Shown here piece by piece: positions 42,180 through 54,773 of a stretch of DNA of 64,000 bases; the stretch's first letter is position 1; each line of letters begins with the position of its first letter. The position numbers and the translations under genes were made by a program. The notes under the pieces are model-generated. The model did no database searches. It saw only the letters and a list, made by a program, of their open reading frames with translations, and was not told the origin of the DNA. Source of the stretch: Micromussa lordhowensis (lineage: Eukaryota; Cnidaria; Anthozoa; Scleractinia; Lobophylliidae); NCBI GenBank assembly GCA_964020085.1, contig OZ026607.1:18876106-18940105 (forward strand), in the 5' to 3' direction.

Positions 42180-42345
42180 CGTTTTAGTATCGACGGAATA
42201 CAATTTTGAAAACAGAGCTTTTCAAAAACGATGACATCACGATGATAATTTGATTTCCCTGCCCGAGTTTTCGTCGCCACAAATCCAAACTGACCGCTTC
42301 TTGTTGCGTTTTCAAATTCCTTCGGCGTAGCGTGGACGGATAAAA
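42180..42345. mobile_element. Degenerate relic of the AGGCCTCGTCC family
   Basis: GCGTTTTCAAATTCCTTCGG followed by CGTAGCGTGGACGGA resembles the inner right end of the 18382-19049 element, and GTTTTGAAAACAGAG-like and GCGTTTT sequences sit on the left. The outer ends are gone. This is a weak call based on pattern alone. Confidence 0.4.
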
Positions 42346-45300
42346 TGTGTCAGATTTTTTAATTTGCGCACGTGTTGGATGCATCATCTCCGTACCTATA
42401 CACGAACTGCTTCTCTTTACGTAATAATCTCAAACGGAAGAACTTCAAAATTCTCGAATGCTAGTTAAGGAAAATTAGCTCTTTTTCTTAAGCCACACCC
42501 AATTCCAGACAAGAGCAATTATGCATTGCAGACGAATGTGGTGAAAATATGTTGCCACAACCGAAACGGGTTTTAAACCATACTAGGCCCAAAATAGCGT
42601 TTGTAGCCTAGACCCTTGGCGAAAGGTTAAAAAGACGAAAAGATTGAAGGCTGTCAAGCTACAAGGAAACAGCCCTGTTCTCTTGTTTCCGTCAGAAAAA
42701 TGTCATAACTCCATTGCCCTTATGAGTGTCGCGAGAGAATCTTTCTATTGAATAAAACGCGCGGTTGGTTTCTTTTTTGTGATCAACGAGAATTTTTAGT
42801 TGAGATAAGTTCATCAAAAAAATAGTATATGTTATAACAATGGTAATAATATAACTATAAAACCATTGTATAATTGACAGCAAGCAGACGTTTCTAGTTT
42901 TGCCTTGGGGGTATTTTAAACAAAAATCAAGATCTCTAGTAAAATAATTGATTTTATCTCACGCGGTGAACGAATCGGCGTAAAATTAAACCACAAACTG
43001 AAGCATGCGACTGTTTGGCGCTATAAAAAGTTGTTTTGGAAGATGTTATGTTGGAAAAGCATTCTCAGGCTTTAAACGATTTCATAACTTACTTACTTAC
43101 TTTCAAACTAAAATTCATTCCTTTATTCATTTCAAACTCATCTTAAAATCCAAGCCATGTTGACCTGGCTCCAAGCACTGAAAGTTTTCTGTATAAGTGA
43201 TAAATGCATTGTCCTTAAATTTGAATATTAACCAAAAAAAAGAAAGACGTTTGCAGATTTCGTTTACAGTACAATACAAAGGGAAAAAAATCTTCAGAAT
43301 ACCCATTCGATTTAATGAAGAGTCATGAGATTCGAGTCGTTATTGAAGCCTGTACAGCAGCTAACACGACGACAAGCCCATTGTGCGTTAAATCCTCGCA
43401 TCTTAGTAACACTAGCACCAGAACAAACTTACAAAGCGTATTCTAAATGTAATAGCCTATCTAGTTGTTTTGAAGCATTGAGAAAGATTACTTTCCGTGT
43501 TCAACGATGTGGAATTCTTTTGACTTCCTTCACTTCATCATGGAAAATCTTCATTATGCAGTACGAGATATTAACGAGAACCATAATCAAGAACGATTTC
43601 AGGATTTCAGAGATATAATTACTTCTATTTGTTTCTGATTTATCACCGGAGCTAGGAATAGACTGTTTAAAAGCCACAATTTCGCTCTCATCTTCTAACT
43701 TTATAGTTACCTTTCATTTGCAGCAGGTACTTCTTTATCTTGTACGAAGCAGTGCGATGGTAGCGAGCAACCTTCAACATACGAGGAAATCATTGATGAT
43801 GTTGGTCCATTTATCTTGCATTGTTTGAACAAAATCGAGTTGTCGATCATTGGAGAGCATAACACAATACGCTTAAGGTGTATTTCATCAAGCGACTCGT
43901 CACATACGTTTCCTTAACACTACTTTGTTTCGACAGTTGTTGATTATTACAATTTATATCTCACCTGTGAGATGGATTAATATTTACGTATCCTGAAGCC
44001 CAGAAAATTGCAAGTTTTCAATATACACGCTAGCACGTATGGGCCAATAATTACCCGCGAGACAAATATACCAAATAATATCTGAATTATTTTACAACCA
44101 AGTGAGTTGCGTTCATATCTGTAGCCAAACGAAGAATATCGGCATAAACTTATATTCTTAATTGCAAACTGAATGGATAAATCAAAACCTTTTTTAGAAA
44201 AATCAAAACTTGCATAACTAACGAACGTGATGGCGGGAAATTTGTCTCACTGAATTAAAACTACAAAGAAAATGTTATCCAGCAAGTTCGCACAAACGTT
44301 GTTCGGACATCAGACTTGCCTCAAACTCTGAGTGTCTCTGCATTTATTACTTTTCTCCAAAACTAATCTATTTCAATAGGCAAGCAGGTGCACAAATAGT
44401 CGGCTTAATTTTCAAGGCTCGTGTTAAAATCAGTTGCATTTTCTATGAAACAACTCCCATCTTATTGTTTCATTGTAAACGCCATATACAATACGGGAAG
44501 TAATCACCGTCGGCAATTTATATACATTTACACTATTGTTATACGGTGAAAATAAGTATTAGCAACGGGTCTCATCAGTAACACGCTAACAAAAACGAAG
44601 CCGTTTTTAGGAAAAAAACTGTATCTTTTCTGACACCTTAAAAAAATGCATATACATGCAAAGATCTTACATACGAAATAGAAATTTTTTGACCTGGAAC
44701 GATAGCCAACTTTTAACAATAGGTCAGCTTTTGTCAATAAACATAATGGTTGGCGAGGTGAATTCAACAACTGGCAATATTTTTAACATTGAACATCATT
44801 GAAATTTACTTCACTTGAAATGCAATATTAGGTTTTCAAATTAACATTTGTGTTTCCATGGCGACGGCGCAATTTTGGTGAAAGCTTGAGCTAAGTTTAA
44901 CAAATTAAGATACATTTCATGAGCAAATATTGGAACTCCGACAATTATGTTATCTGCCCGAAAAACTCATTTCCTTGGCGATGAAAGAAATTGTAAACTT
45001 TGCACAGAGAACCTCACATTGTTTTTTTTTTTCTGTTTCCAATGAAAGGAATCTTTCAAGCTGATAATAATTTGAAGATTTCTAATTTTGAAGAAATTCT
45101 TGCCTGAGTATCCTGTAACCTGAAAAACACATGCTTTCAAATCATGGTGAGGCGGTCTGATAAACACTGCTATTGTTTCAGTTCGATGTGTAAGTCCATA
45201 AACTGTTTAGGAATCGAAAATTATTTGCTAATTTTTGCGTTATGCCTTATCTTCGAAATCGAGCCAAATAATTATTATACAGCCAAACAACCTTCGACCC

Positions 45301-45565
45301 AATTGAAAATGCTTTAGGTTATAGTTATGAAAAGCAAAAAAATAATAGTACTAAATTTCCAAAACCTTTCCGCAAACAAAGGCCTTAATGGAAAACATGT
45401 TAACAGTTGGCAGTTGAACATCACGAAAAATCGAGGAAGATGTGAATACAGCAACCATTTAGAATTAGAACAGACCTGGTATCAGATATTGAGAAATCAA
45501 AAACAGTTTTTATATGGTCATTTTTGTCAGTCTTGTTTTTCGTGTAATAAAATTCAAAGTTAGAT
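42346..45565. other. Intergenic spacer
   Basis: Long AT-rich stretch. Short ORFs (43325-43618, 44528-44770, 45327-45563) have no recognisable domain. No gene is called. Confidence 0.4.
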
Positions 45566-45980
45566 GTAATAATAATAATAATAATAATAATAGGTAATTT
45601 ATATAGCGCTCATGTCCTATGTTCAAGGCGCTTTACAATAATTGACCTTTCTATCTAAGAATAATAATGTTAAAAATGAATAAGAAAATACTCTAGTAAT
45701 TAAAAATACCTAAAAATATGATAGTAATAACGTAAGTTACAATAAAGTTCTAGAACAATAGGGAATTATCTAAATATTTCTTGAAAAGATACGTTTTCAA
45801 CTTTGTTTTTAAAGTTTGAATGTTCATAATGTTTCGTATATCATTTGGAATACTGTTCCACAGTCTTGGGGCGATGTTAGAAAAAGCTCTATCGCCATAT
45901 GTTTTTGTACGTGACCTGGGTTCTTTCAATAGCTTATTTGAGACAGAACGTAATGATGTACCCTGAGGACAAGCTATCAA
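45566..45980 (-). mobile_element. 3' end of a 5'-truncated non-LTR retrotransposon (CR1/L2-like)
   Basis: A minus-strand frame (45980-45750) encodes RTKTYGDRAFSNIAPRLWNS, then IPNDIRN...LKTKLKTYLFKKY. This is the conserved C-terminal stretch after the reverse transcriptase domain in many CR1/L2/Rex-type LINEs. The 3' UTR (45749-45593) ends in a microsatellite tail, (TTA)n on the minus strand ((TAA)n at 45566-45592), as is usual for these families. No reverse transcriptase catalytic motif is present because the copy is 5'-truncated near 45,980. Confidence 0.8.
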
Positions 45981-46170
45981 GTTGCATCAGGCTAATCAAA
46001 CATATTTTAAAAAAATGCATTGCAAAAATCTGAAACGGAATAAAAGAAAAATTATAAATAATGCCTGTTCGCCTTAGCTGGCTCTATTATTCGCTACCTC
46101 GGAGTCCATAACGCAGCTTTGAATTAGTAAAAATCTTAGTCGAAAAATCTGCCTATCAAATCATGTAAAT
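45981..46170. other. Short spacer
   Basis: Nothing recognised. Confidence 0.35.
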
Positions 46171-46230
46171 CCAGAGCCCCCTTTTTCTCGTGCCAATACC
46201 CCGCCGGCTAAGAGGGACAAGGGGCTCTGG
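46171..46230. repeat. Hairpin with perfect 10-base GC-rich stem
   Basis: CCAGAGCCCC (46171-46180) and GGGGCTCTGG (46221-46230) are perfect inverses. A following moderately GC-rich stretch to about 46,400 may be part of the same repeat. Function is unknown. Confidence 0.7.
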
Positions 46231-47650
46231 TGACGAAGATGACGTTGAATTGGTGGCCAGTTTGTGGCCACGATTGCGGACAAAAGGCCTAGCTATCCGC
46301 GATGATGCAAGTTCCTCCCAGAAACGCTTCAAACGCTTGCTGTGTGGTGCTCACTGTAGGCGTCGGATGGATCAAAGTCCACCGAGATATATGTACTCCC
46401 TCTATAAAGTGGGTTTGAAAAAAAAACTACACCATATTTTCTGAAATTCTCTGTTGACTAATAGAAAGTGTGAGAAATTTTCGGAAAACAATGTTTCTTT
46501 CAAGTGCACCTTCATACTTTCACTTTGCTCTCAAAACATTTACACTCGCATTTTAAAATAAAAATATTGTATAAAACATGTTCAAGTTTATCTTGAATTT
46601 TATTTGAAAATGAGATATGCCCAAACCGACCAACATCATATCAATTAATCGGTGATATACGTTATATCGCCCGAACATGAAATATCATATCTCCTCGATA
46701 AGCAAACTTGTACGCTTGTTATTTCACGAAAGGACTCAGTTTAACATCCTATTTTGTCTCCACTTCACAACAAATAACACAGTAGTGTAAACCAAATAAG
46801 TTTATTTTGGGATGCCTGCCGGGAACCAACACGAGGCGTACATGTACACAATCCATAATAGCATATGCAATCCATACGCAATCCTCGTATAAAACAAAAC
46901 CTTACACACTCAATATAGGGTATAGGGCACTGACTTCTCAACTCTAACAAGACGAGATTAAAAGAGCTGGGCAACCGTTTACAAAGATACTACTACGGTT
47001 AGACGGAGGCCAGAAAAAACCTGCCCAAAAAACCCCTTTTGGGGAAAAATACGACAGGAAATCTGGGTAGGAACCATGACCCAAACTCTATGCAGTTAGC
47101 AGCTCATCCTACGAGGCTTTACAATTCACACAAAATAAAACTATAAAGAAACTTGGCATCAGCCAAAGGTCGACGGTTGGTTCCGAAGGCCTAGATGGCT
47201 ACCACGTGTTATACTCCCTCTTAAATACCACTGCGTCATTACCCATGACGCTCGGGCCTAATGCCCAGACCTTGTCGTATCACGTGCCGACAAAATATTT
47301 ATTTCTACCTAAATCGCAGGCTCAATCGTTAGAAACACCATTTTCAAGGAGTCCGATCTATCTTTTTTCTATTCAAAAGGAAGCAAGAAATAATCTCGAA
47401 ACAACAAACAACCGTATGTTTAGTTAACAATTTCAGGTTCCTTTTGGCTGCAAAGACTGATATAATGGGATAAACAAAGATATCTTGTCAAGATTCGCAG
47501 TTTCAATGCATATGCTATAAATAATTAAACGAAGCCAAATGGAAGTGAAGCAATCCTTTGGCTGCAAACTGAAGTAATTACTTAAAATTCTCACCAGTGC
47601 AATCACGGACTGAAAGTCTTGAAACAAGAAGCGCGGTGGCGATTGTTGAC

Positions 47651-47683
<33 letters not shown>

Positions 47684-47807
47684 GAGAGTTCTCATTGGCT
47701 TAGCCATCATGGACTATGAGCCATTATTATACCGTGCTCTACGAATATGGTAAGCGTAAGCGTGATTTTTTTGAGGCGTTTTTTTTTAAAGTTTAGTTTG
47801 CTTTATT

Positions 47808-47826
<19 letters not shown>
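46231..47826. other. Intergenic spacer with less AT-rich core
   Basis: About 46,800-47,300 has more G+C than its surroundings (for example GCCTGCCGGGAACC, GGTCGACGGTTGG, ACGCTCGGGCC). It may be an old mobile element, but I find no ends, domain or primer site. Confidence 0.35.
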
Positions 47827-47839
<13 letters not shown>

Positions 47840-47908
47840 GTCGCCCGTGTTGGATATGAGATGATTATAACCAACTCATATCCAACGCGCGCTTGTGGAA
47901 TAATTGTT
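47827..47908. repeat. Foldback repeat
   Basis: AACAATTATTCCA, then GTGTTGGATATGAG, is inverted as CTCATATCCAACGCG ending TGGAATAATTGTT. The arms are about 35 bases with a 13-base loop. Confidence 0.8.
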
Positions 47909-49919
47909 AAATATTTCTACTTTCTGCAGCGAGAAAAATTTGTGAACTTATTCTTCTTTAATACTGTGTACAACTGCAATAATTGCGTTTTTGTTCTCCT
48001 TCAGCGACAAAAGGCGAAACTTTAATTGGATTATTGTTCCGTACTTTAAACTCTGTGTTGAAACCCTGGCATTTAAATACCAGAACCATTACTTCCTTGT
48101 GGTTTATATTCAGTATATTGGCTTTTGAATATTGGAAACATAAAATTCGGAGTTTTCTTTTAATTTGGAACTTTGCCACACTGAGAAAGGTGTGTTAACC
48201 AAATTAAATGCAAAGTGGTAAATGCTAAAACAAATTGAAACCACAATCATCGCGCTCGCTGCTTAAGGCAATAATTACTATTTGTATAAATCCTAACACT
48301 TAGCTAGGCAATTTAAACCACTTAGTCCTTAGCTGAAAGTAAAATGAAAAACAAAATTACAAAGGAGCCTTAAACAATTGCTTTTCCCTACAAAAATAGA
48401 TTATTTAAGCGAAAATTGAGATGAACATTAAAAAAATAATTAATATTTTAAGCGTGCTACCCAGGGAGACTATTGTCGCACGCTCAGAATAAACAAAAAA
48501 TATCATCTCGCACTATATGGATATAACTAAAAATACAAGATTCTATTTCTTTTAGATGAAAAATCAATATCCAAAGTGAAAGATAACAGGGTCCTTTATT
48601 TCTACACACTTATAAATGATATTAATTTGTGAAAATTAATTAGAAAAGTATTCAGACTTAAGGAGAATGTATCGAGTTTTTTTTCTGGTATAGGAAAACC
48701 AATAAGGCTTCGCAGCAGGAGACATTTTACTGTCAAATCAAATTTAATTTTGTAAATCAATCGTTTGACTCAAACACTTTTTTGACGGTAGATATATCTA
48801 CTGCAGACATTAAACCAGGTTATTTAAACAAGAAGACTTATTATTAGTCAATACGTTATCATCTTATCAACGCTTCGCAAATGGCGAAAAATGAAACATT
48901 TGTAGTGAAGTGTAAATGCCATAATAAAATGACTTTTCATGAGTTGTCCTATATTACTAAAACGGATAAGTGTACAAGACAAATAAGCTACTCGTTAACC
49001 ATCCGGGAATGAAACTAAATCTGAATTAACTCACCGAAATATTCGCCAACTGTGCCAACTTCAGAGCTCGTCGAACAAATTACTGTTTTCTTTCGAGTCC
49101 TCGCGGATAGTAGTAATTGGGGCAACGCAGGAGTCCTTTGCGAAAATGTTTGGTTCTTGTGTCGACCAATCAGGCATCGAGAACATTTGAACTTGTCAAG
49201 GTCACATCAGGAGAGCTTTACAAACAAAAGGATGAATTAAAAGCAGTTTCCTCCAATGATATGAAAGGTGTCAGAAGGTGTCACCTATGCTTTAGTTTCA
49301 GGGTTGTCAACTATTGGGTGTCCACCAATATTTATTATATTAACCAAGCCCCAGGTCCGTGCTGGGAGAATACTGGTCCTTGGAAGTGAAATGATCACAC
49401 GACTTTGCCCAGTATCATGAGCTGTGCTGAGCATATCCTCGAAAAGTCAAAACCTTTAAGACATATATTTATGCTACTGAAAATCTAATTGTCTAGTTTT
49501 CTTAAAGGAGCTCAGCCACGGTATTTTGGGCCACGTACAAAATAATCTTTAAATTGGAGGAAGCCCGGCTGAAAATAATAGATTACTAAGATAGAGGAAC
49601 ACCTAAGAGTTAATATTAAACCTTAAAGGAACAAGGATGGAGAAAACAAAAGATGAACTTGAAAAACTGAGGCTAATATTTTCAAAAAAATTATGGCAGA
49701 CATCGTTTTCAAATTTTGTCTTTCTGTCTTGGAAAATTCGCCAAAGCTATTAAATTTTAATTTGCTCTTTCTTCACGGCGATTCACTACGTATATTCGTT
49801 TTGATGTTCTAGGAGGATTTTGACAGGAGCGAAGGTATTCAGTGAGAATTTAAACACTGTTTTGATTATAAATGCAGCAAAAATCATCGAGATAGTGATC
49901 AACAGTGTCCATTGTAGAA
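47909..49919. other. Intergenic spacer
   Basis: AT-rich sequence with no gene or repeat with ends. Opposite-strand overlapping ORFs (47958-48198) carry no domain. Confidence 0.4.
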
Positions 49920-50226
49920 AAATTAAATTCTAATATTTAGAGAGGAAGCCACATCAGCCTTAGCTGGTTTTCATGCGGATCCTCTATCCTGGTAGAATTG
50001 GAATTTAGAGTGTTGGTTTTTGTGGAGGGGGGAAAACCGGAGAACCCGGAGAAATACTCTCGGAGCAAGGCGAGAACCAACAACAAACTCAACCCACATA
50101 TGGCACCGGGTCGGAATTGGTGGGAAGCGAGCGCTCTCAACAATGCGTTATCCCTGCTCCCTCCGAAAAATATGGCCCCCTAATAAACCCCCCCCCCCCC
50201 CAAAAAAAAAAAAAAAAAAAAAAAAA
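49920..50226. repeat. Dispersed repeat segment ending in a C12-A25 homopolymer tract
   Basis: A GC-richer 260-base segment (AGAGGAAGCCACATCAGCCT, GAAAACCGGAGAACCCGGAG, AAGGCGAGAACCAACAACAA, CAACCCACATATGGCACCGG) resembles a dispersed repeat that is often mis-annotated as protein in invertebrates; this is from memory. It is followed by a run of C then a long run of A (50,190-50,226). Confidence 0.55.
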
Positions 50227-50483
50227 CTTTTGATGCGTCAATCTCGAGTTTTCGAACTTGCAAGGGAAACAAAAATTGGTTTTAAAAGTCAGGTAGTTTG
50301 AGAAATCCGGCGTAAAATACAATGTTCGACTGAGGAGAAGGAAACGACGTTTGGTTTAAGTTATCAGGAGGTTCGAAAAATTGGGATTCCTCTGCATTTA
50401 CAATTCGTTTCAACCAATTTCCTCCCAAGCCCTGACATCAATAATATTTTCTGGTTTATATCATCGAGAACAATACCAACCTT
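50227..50483. other. Short spacer
   Basis: Nothing recognised. Confidence 0.35.
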
Positions 50484-50562
50484 ATACCTGCTTATGTGAT
50501 ATTGACCTGCTGATGTGATATGTACCTGCTGATGTGATGTGTACCAGCTTATGTGATATATA
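50484..50562. repeat. Minisatellite, about four 20-base units
   Basis: Units such as ACCTGCTTATGTGATATTG, ACCTGCTGATGTGATATGT, ACCTGCTGATGTGATGTGT and ACCAGCTTATGTGATATAT follow each other without gaps. Confidence 0.9.
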
Positions 50563-51563
50563 TCATAGTTCTTAACTAATTAAAAAGTCATTGGCCATGA
50601 TATATAAGATACTTTCCGTATACAACTGAAATATGACATCCTATATTAAAACAGTTTCCAGGAAAGTGTAATTGTGTAGAGCAGAACATAAAGAAAACGG
50701 AAATATGAAGCGCACATAACTCACAAAATGTCAAAATGGTAAATATTATTTTTACAAGAAACGATTTAATGTAAAAATGATGGTTGTGGAAGTGGTAAGT
50801 AAAAATGCGTCCCGAATTAAAGTCAAAAGGATTGAAACAGTGTAAAAAATAATACAACTAAATCACAGAGTGTCCAAATTGGCTTTTTTTACCAAATGTG
50901 AGTTATTCTTGTCAAGGAGAAAGTGGATTTGGCATTGACCCTCGCTTAAGTGTTGACGTCAACGTTTTCACAGTTTAGACAGACAACTCGTTTACAACTC
51001 GTTTCAGACAAGCTATCGACTCTGTCAAAACTGAACGAATAGAAGATGAGACGAAGAACTTGTGTAAACTTTAATCCATCCAGCTCTCTTTATAAGAATG
51101 CGAAACGGCGACGGTTAAAATCGGACAATTTACTCGTGTTAAACCATGATCGACCTGTTTTTGGCAAATGCTAGACTGTCATGTCGTTTTTTTGTTTTGT
51201 TTTCACACAAACGTCATTATTATGGAAGAAAACTTGCAAGACCTGTCCAATTAAGGAAACTCATTTATTTGACAAGGTTTAAATTAATACACGAACCTTA
51301 TTCCCAAAAATAGAACTGCAATTTTTCAAAAATCCCTTGTTAAAATTTGTCTACGAACTTCCTTGCCAGCAGAATTACTCACATCTGTGAAATTGACCAT
51401 AAGCAATCCTTGTAAGGACTGAAAAAAAGGAGATGGATAAAAGCAGAAGATTTATTATTGAAAAACTGTTATGACAACAGTGTTCTGTGTGATCGGACTG
51501 TAATGAATACGTAGTTCGAAAAAAAACACTGCGAAATACAGAGGGGTTAAGAATAAAGTTTTC
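50563..51563. other. Intergenic spacer
   Basis: AT-rich, no gene seen. Confidence 0.4.
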
Positions 51564-51603
51564 GACAAACGGCAAACGACTGGTTTCCTCTTTGCCGTTT
51601 GTC
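51564..51603. repeat. Perfect 13-base-stem hairpin
   Basis: GACAAACGGCAAA (51564-51576) and TTTGCCGTTTGTC (51591-51603) are exact inverses around a 14-base loop. A half copy (GTCTGCCGTTTGCCGTC) occurs about 310 bases on, at 51,913. Confidence 0.75.
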
Positions 51604-53711
51604 ATTCATAGGCTCTTTAGTTGGGCTTTAAATTCACGTATATTGACCACGAATCAACGGAGTTCAGCAGTTTTCACAAGCTCTCGTTTTCTCACCAGTT
51701 CTCTATAATTTACGTATAAATTAACATGTTTTTCTTACAAATTAAAATAAAATAAAACAGCATATCTTAAAGTATATAGGATTGTTAATGTTTCACAACG
51801 ATCTTACTCACGTTTTCCCTGTGTTTTTCAGGAACGCGAAACCTCTCGAACTCACGTTGTAAACGACAAACATAAAAACTTGCTATTATATAAAAAATAG
51901 TCACGTGGTCATGTCTGCCGTTTGCCGTCAAAGTTTGTTTGTACACTCTTGTTGTACCAAGAGAGTTGCTCTTGTTTAATTATCAAGGCACATCTTGGAC
52001 ATTGCTGGGCGAAAACCAAAAGAAACCTGTTAACAACAAGACGGCTAGGTGCATATTCCTCTTCTGAAGACCAGCGAAAGTTCGCGAATTGGTGAGTTTT
52101 TTCCTCGAGAACTTTTACTTCAAAATAACCGAAACCACAGTTTGACATGCCTTGCTGCACACATGAACAACTAAACACCGCGAAATCCGCCTCAGACCCA
52201 GTAATATAAGCAAAATAAATAATTTACAATCAAATCAGTATAGACAAATGTACCTGCGATACTCAGAGAGGATAAATACTATTTGGCGCAAATGCAGAAA
52301 GTGTTATTCATACATCTTAAGTATTAATGTTTCACACAATACAATGGTAAAGATTTGGTGAAAAATTTGGCGTGAATGGATAGAAAGAAGTTTTGGTATA
52401 ACAAACGAAAAACCACGAATTCTCAGTATTTGAAATGTTTTCTAGACAATGAATGGTCTTCAAGTATTAGTATTTAACCCCAATCAAATATGCATTGTTG
52501 TAATTTTTAAGCTCGTTTGAAGATACTCATTTAAACGTATGTTTAAATTCTTTTCTTTTCAGATGAGATTTTCAAGAACAGATGATGGAATTGAACCTTT
52601 CTTGTTAACACATTGCTAGATATCAACATGATGTGATAGGTTTAAAGAAAAAATGATTACAGTAGAAAAATCTTGTATGCAAGGTTCGATCCAGACGAGA
52701 ATCGCTGCTTTCCAGTAAATTAAACAACCTGTACTTGAGCCTGATAGTACCAATATTATTGCAGGAGCTACATAAAGTGGCATTAAAAAGTCATTCCTAT
52801 TAAAAATGTGTTGTTTCACACCATATATGATAAAGCGATTTCGTTAACCGTATACCTCTTTCCTTCAGCATCTGTTGCACCCCGCGAAATATGGCGCGAC
52901 AAATGTTTCTCCGGTTTATACTGTATTCACGGCTGAGATAATAGCTTTCCAAACCCAGACAGTCAAAGCTAACAACTACCGATCCAAAGTGAAACTCCAC
53001 CGTACATACCAAAACTACTGCAGTGTAGGCTCATCTAAAACTTGACAAAACGCCGTGTCCATCGATTATCAGAAACAGCCGCGCTTAGTATAAATAATTT
53101 TAATGGCATTTTGTTGTTTTGGGCGGATGTGGTTTTTTTCGCGTGGGAAACTCGCATGTTAAAGGAACCACAACCGCCATTGTCTTGTATGCAATTTACA
53201 GACGACATGCTGGGTCTGTGCATAAATAAAATGAAATGTTTTCATCAGAACTGTCATTGAGGCCGGTAAGGACAGAATCAAACCGCGTTGTTTGTAGCCT
53301 ATCATATTCACTCATGCCGGGAGTTCTCGGCAGTGTTACTGAAATAATTTGGCGCCTGTCTGTCAATACAGCGGTGAGTCAATTCTAGTAATTTTTTTAA
53401 GATATCTCTTAAAACCCGATGGCTTCACAATAGATAGAATTTGCGAAAGATATCTTGATATACCTTGCACACTCCTGATGCCCAAGGCGAGAGAGAAGTT
53501 TGCATGAATTCAGTCTGGCAAATGTTTTGTTTTGTTTTCTTGCTTTTTGCTTGAATTTCAAAGTTTTTTAAAATCAAGAACTTTTCTGATATCAAAACCC
53601 AATAAACCTAACTAACTTCCTCGCTTTTTCGATGTTCCGGGAGCAAAGCGAATCGTTGTTAACGATCTCCAATGTGTGGTCTTTGTGATTGGTTGTTACA
53701 TACTTTTTTTA
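51604..53711. other. Intergenic spacer
   Basis: Open frames at 51909-52178 (89 codons, minus) and 52800-53260 (both strands) are the most gene-like in the desert by length and composition. They lack a known domain, matching splice partners or conserved motifs, so they are not called. Confidence 0.35.
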
Positions 53712-53892
53712 ATCAGGCCTCCGTGGCTTGCAAATTACCATAAACATAGAACATTTTCACATGACGTCACGACAGCCATATTGGTGTTCCAAAACAATGG
53801 ATCGGCGGTAATGTTGGTGAACCAAACCAATCCTGTGGGATTTTTGTTCCAATAAATGTGCATGACTGCTCGCCAAGTGAGTGAAAACGCCC
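53712..53892. repeat. Possible dispersed repeat
   Basis: The segment around CATTTTCACATGACGTCACG, ACAGCCATATTGGTGTTCCA and AAACAATGG has the look of a short dispersed element, but the ends are not definable here. Confidence 0.35.
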
Positions 53893-54247
53893 TATATTGA
53901 GTCCACAGATCGCTTATTTTCTTTTCAAGAGGGTGGGCTGAATTAGAGAAGGGTTAATAAGGATTTCTTATTGAAAGTAATGTATCAGTTTCCTGAATTT
54001 TTCCTGTTTGCAAACTTGTCCATATATATCAGCCCTGCTGTTTGTTTACTTATATTTTGTTTGTTTGTTTTGGTTGGATGTTGTTGGTTTGTTCCACAAG
54101 TGCATGTCACTGCTTTTCTGCTTAAATTTTATTTTTTGCAGAGTACAATATTCAGTCATTATAACAGCAGGTGTTGCTTGCAACCAATATCACAACACCT
54201 AAATTGCCTGCGTACTTGGAGGCGGCCAGATCTTGCGAGCGAATTTT
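53893..54247. other. Intergenic spacer
   Basis: It contains a TTTG-rich simple stretch (54,054-54,072). No gene is seen. Confidence 0.4.
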
Positions 54248-54527
54248 AGGGCCTGATTTCATGGCGAATTTCAGCCCAGGCTGAAATTTTAGCAAGGATA
54301 GCCGGGCTGAAATTTCCGCCCGGCTTCTGAAACAAATCCTCTAAAAAATCGAACTGGCGATTACGTGGAGAAGGATTCAGCCCGGGCTGAAAAGTCTGAA
54401 AAAGTCCCATTTAATCGAAATGGAATTTCAGCTCAGGCTGAAAAGCGAGCTTGGACATGCGCAGTGATTTTGTTTCCCGGGAAACAATATTTCAGCCCGG
54501 GCTGAAATTCGCCTTGAAATAAGCCCT
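54248..54527. mobile_element. 280-bp MITE built on AGCCCGGGCTGAAA repeats
   Basis: The ends AGGGCCTGATTTCATGGCGA, ATTTCAGCC and GGCTGAAATTCGCCTTGAAA, TAAGCCCT are inverted. The palindrome TTTCAGCCCGGGCTGAAA, in variants, recurs at least four times inside (54,280; 54,307; 54,381; 54,430; 54,491). It is non-coding. Confidence 0.75.
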
Positions 54528-54773
54528 TACTCTTTATAAAACGTTCGCGAATTCGAACTAATTAAAAATTCTGTTCTAGAAAATGTTCTTGGATGCCACA
54601 ATAGTATCAAGTCTTGAGTCTATTGCATAACAGATAATGAAACTAATAAAACCCTTGAACACAGCGCAGCTTCTCTTACTGTGGCGCTGCTTAGTGAAAA
54701 GCTCTGCCTCATTAATAAAGCTTGCAAAAATAAACCTGCTACGTGAAGGCGTTTTCAGTCAAAAAAATCAAAT

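Noticed and set aside
45750..45980. Stand-alone 76-residue protein gene
   Set aside because: It is the C-terminal tail of a truncated LINE followed by its 3' UTR and microsatellite tail.
46800..47430. Possible LTR retrotransposon fragment suggested by higher GC
   Set aside because: No terminal repeats, primer-binding site or coding motif could be found.
51909..52178. 89-codon minus-strand ORF with balanced composition
   Set aside because: No known domain, no splice partners and no conserved motif. It could be a leader exon, but sequence alone does not support it.
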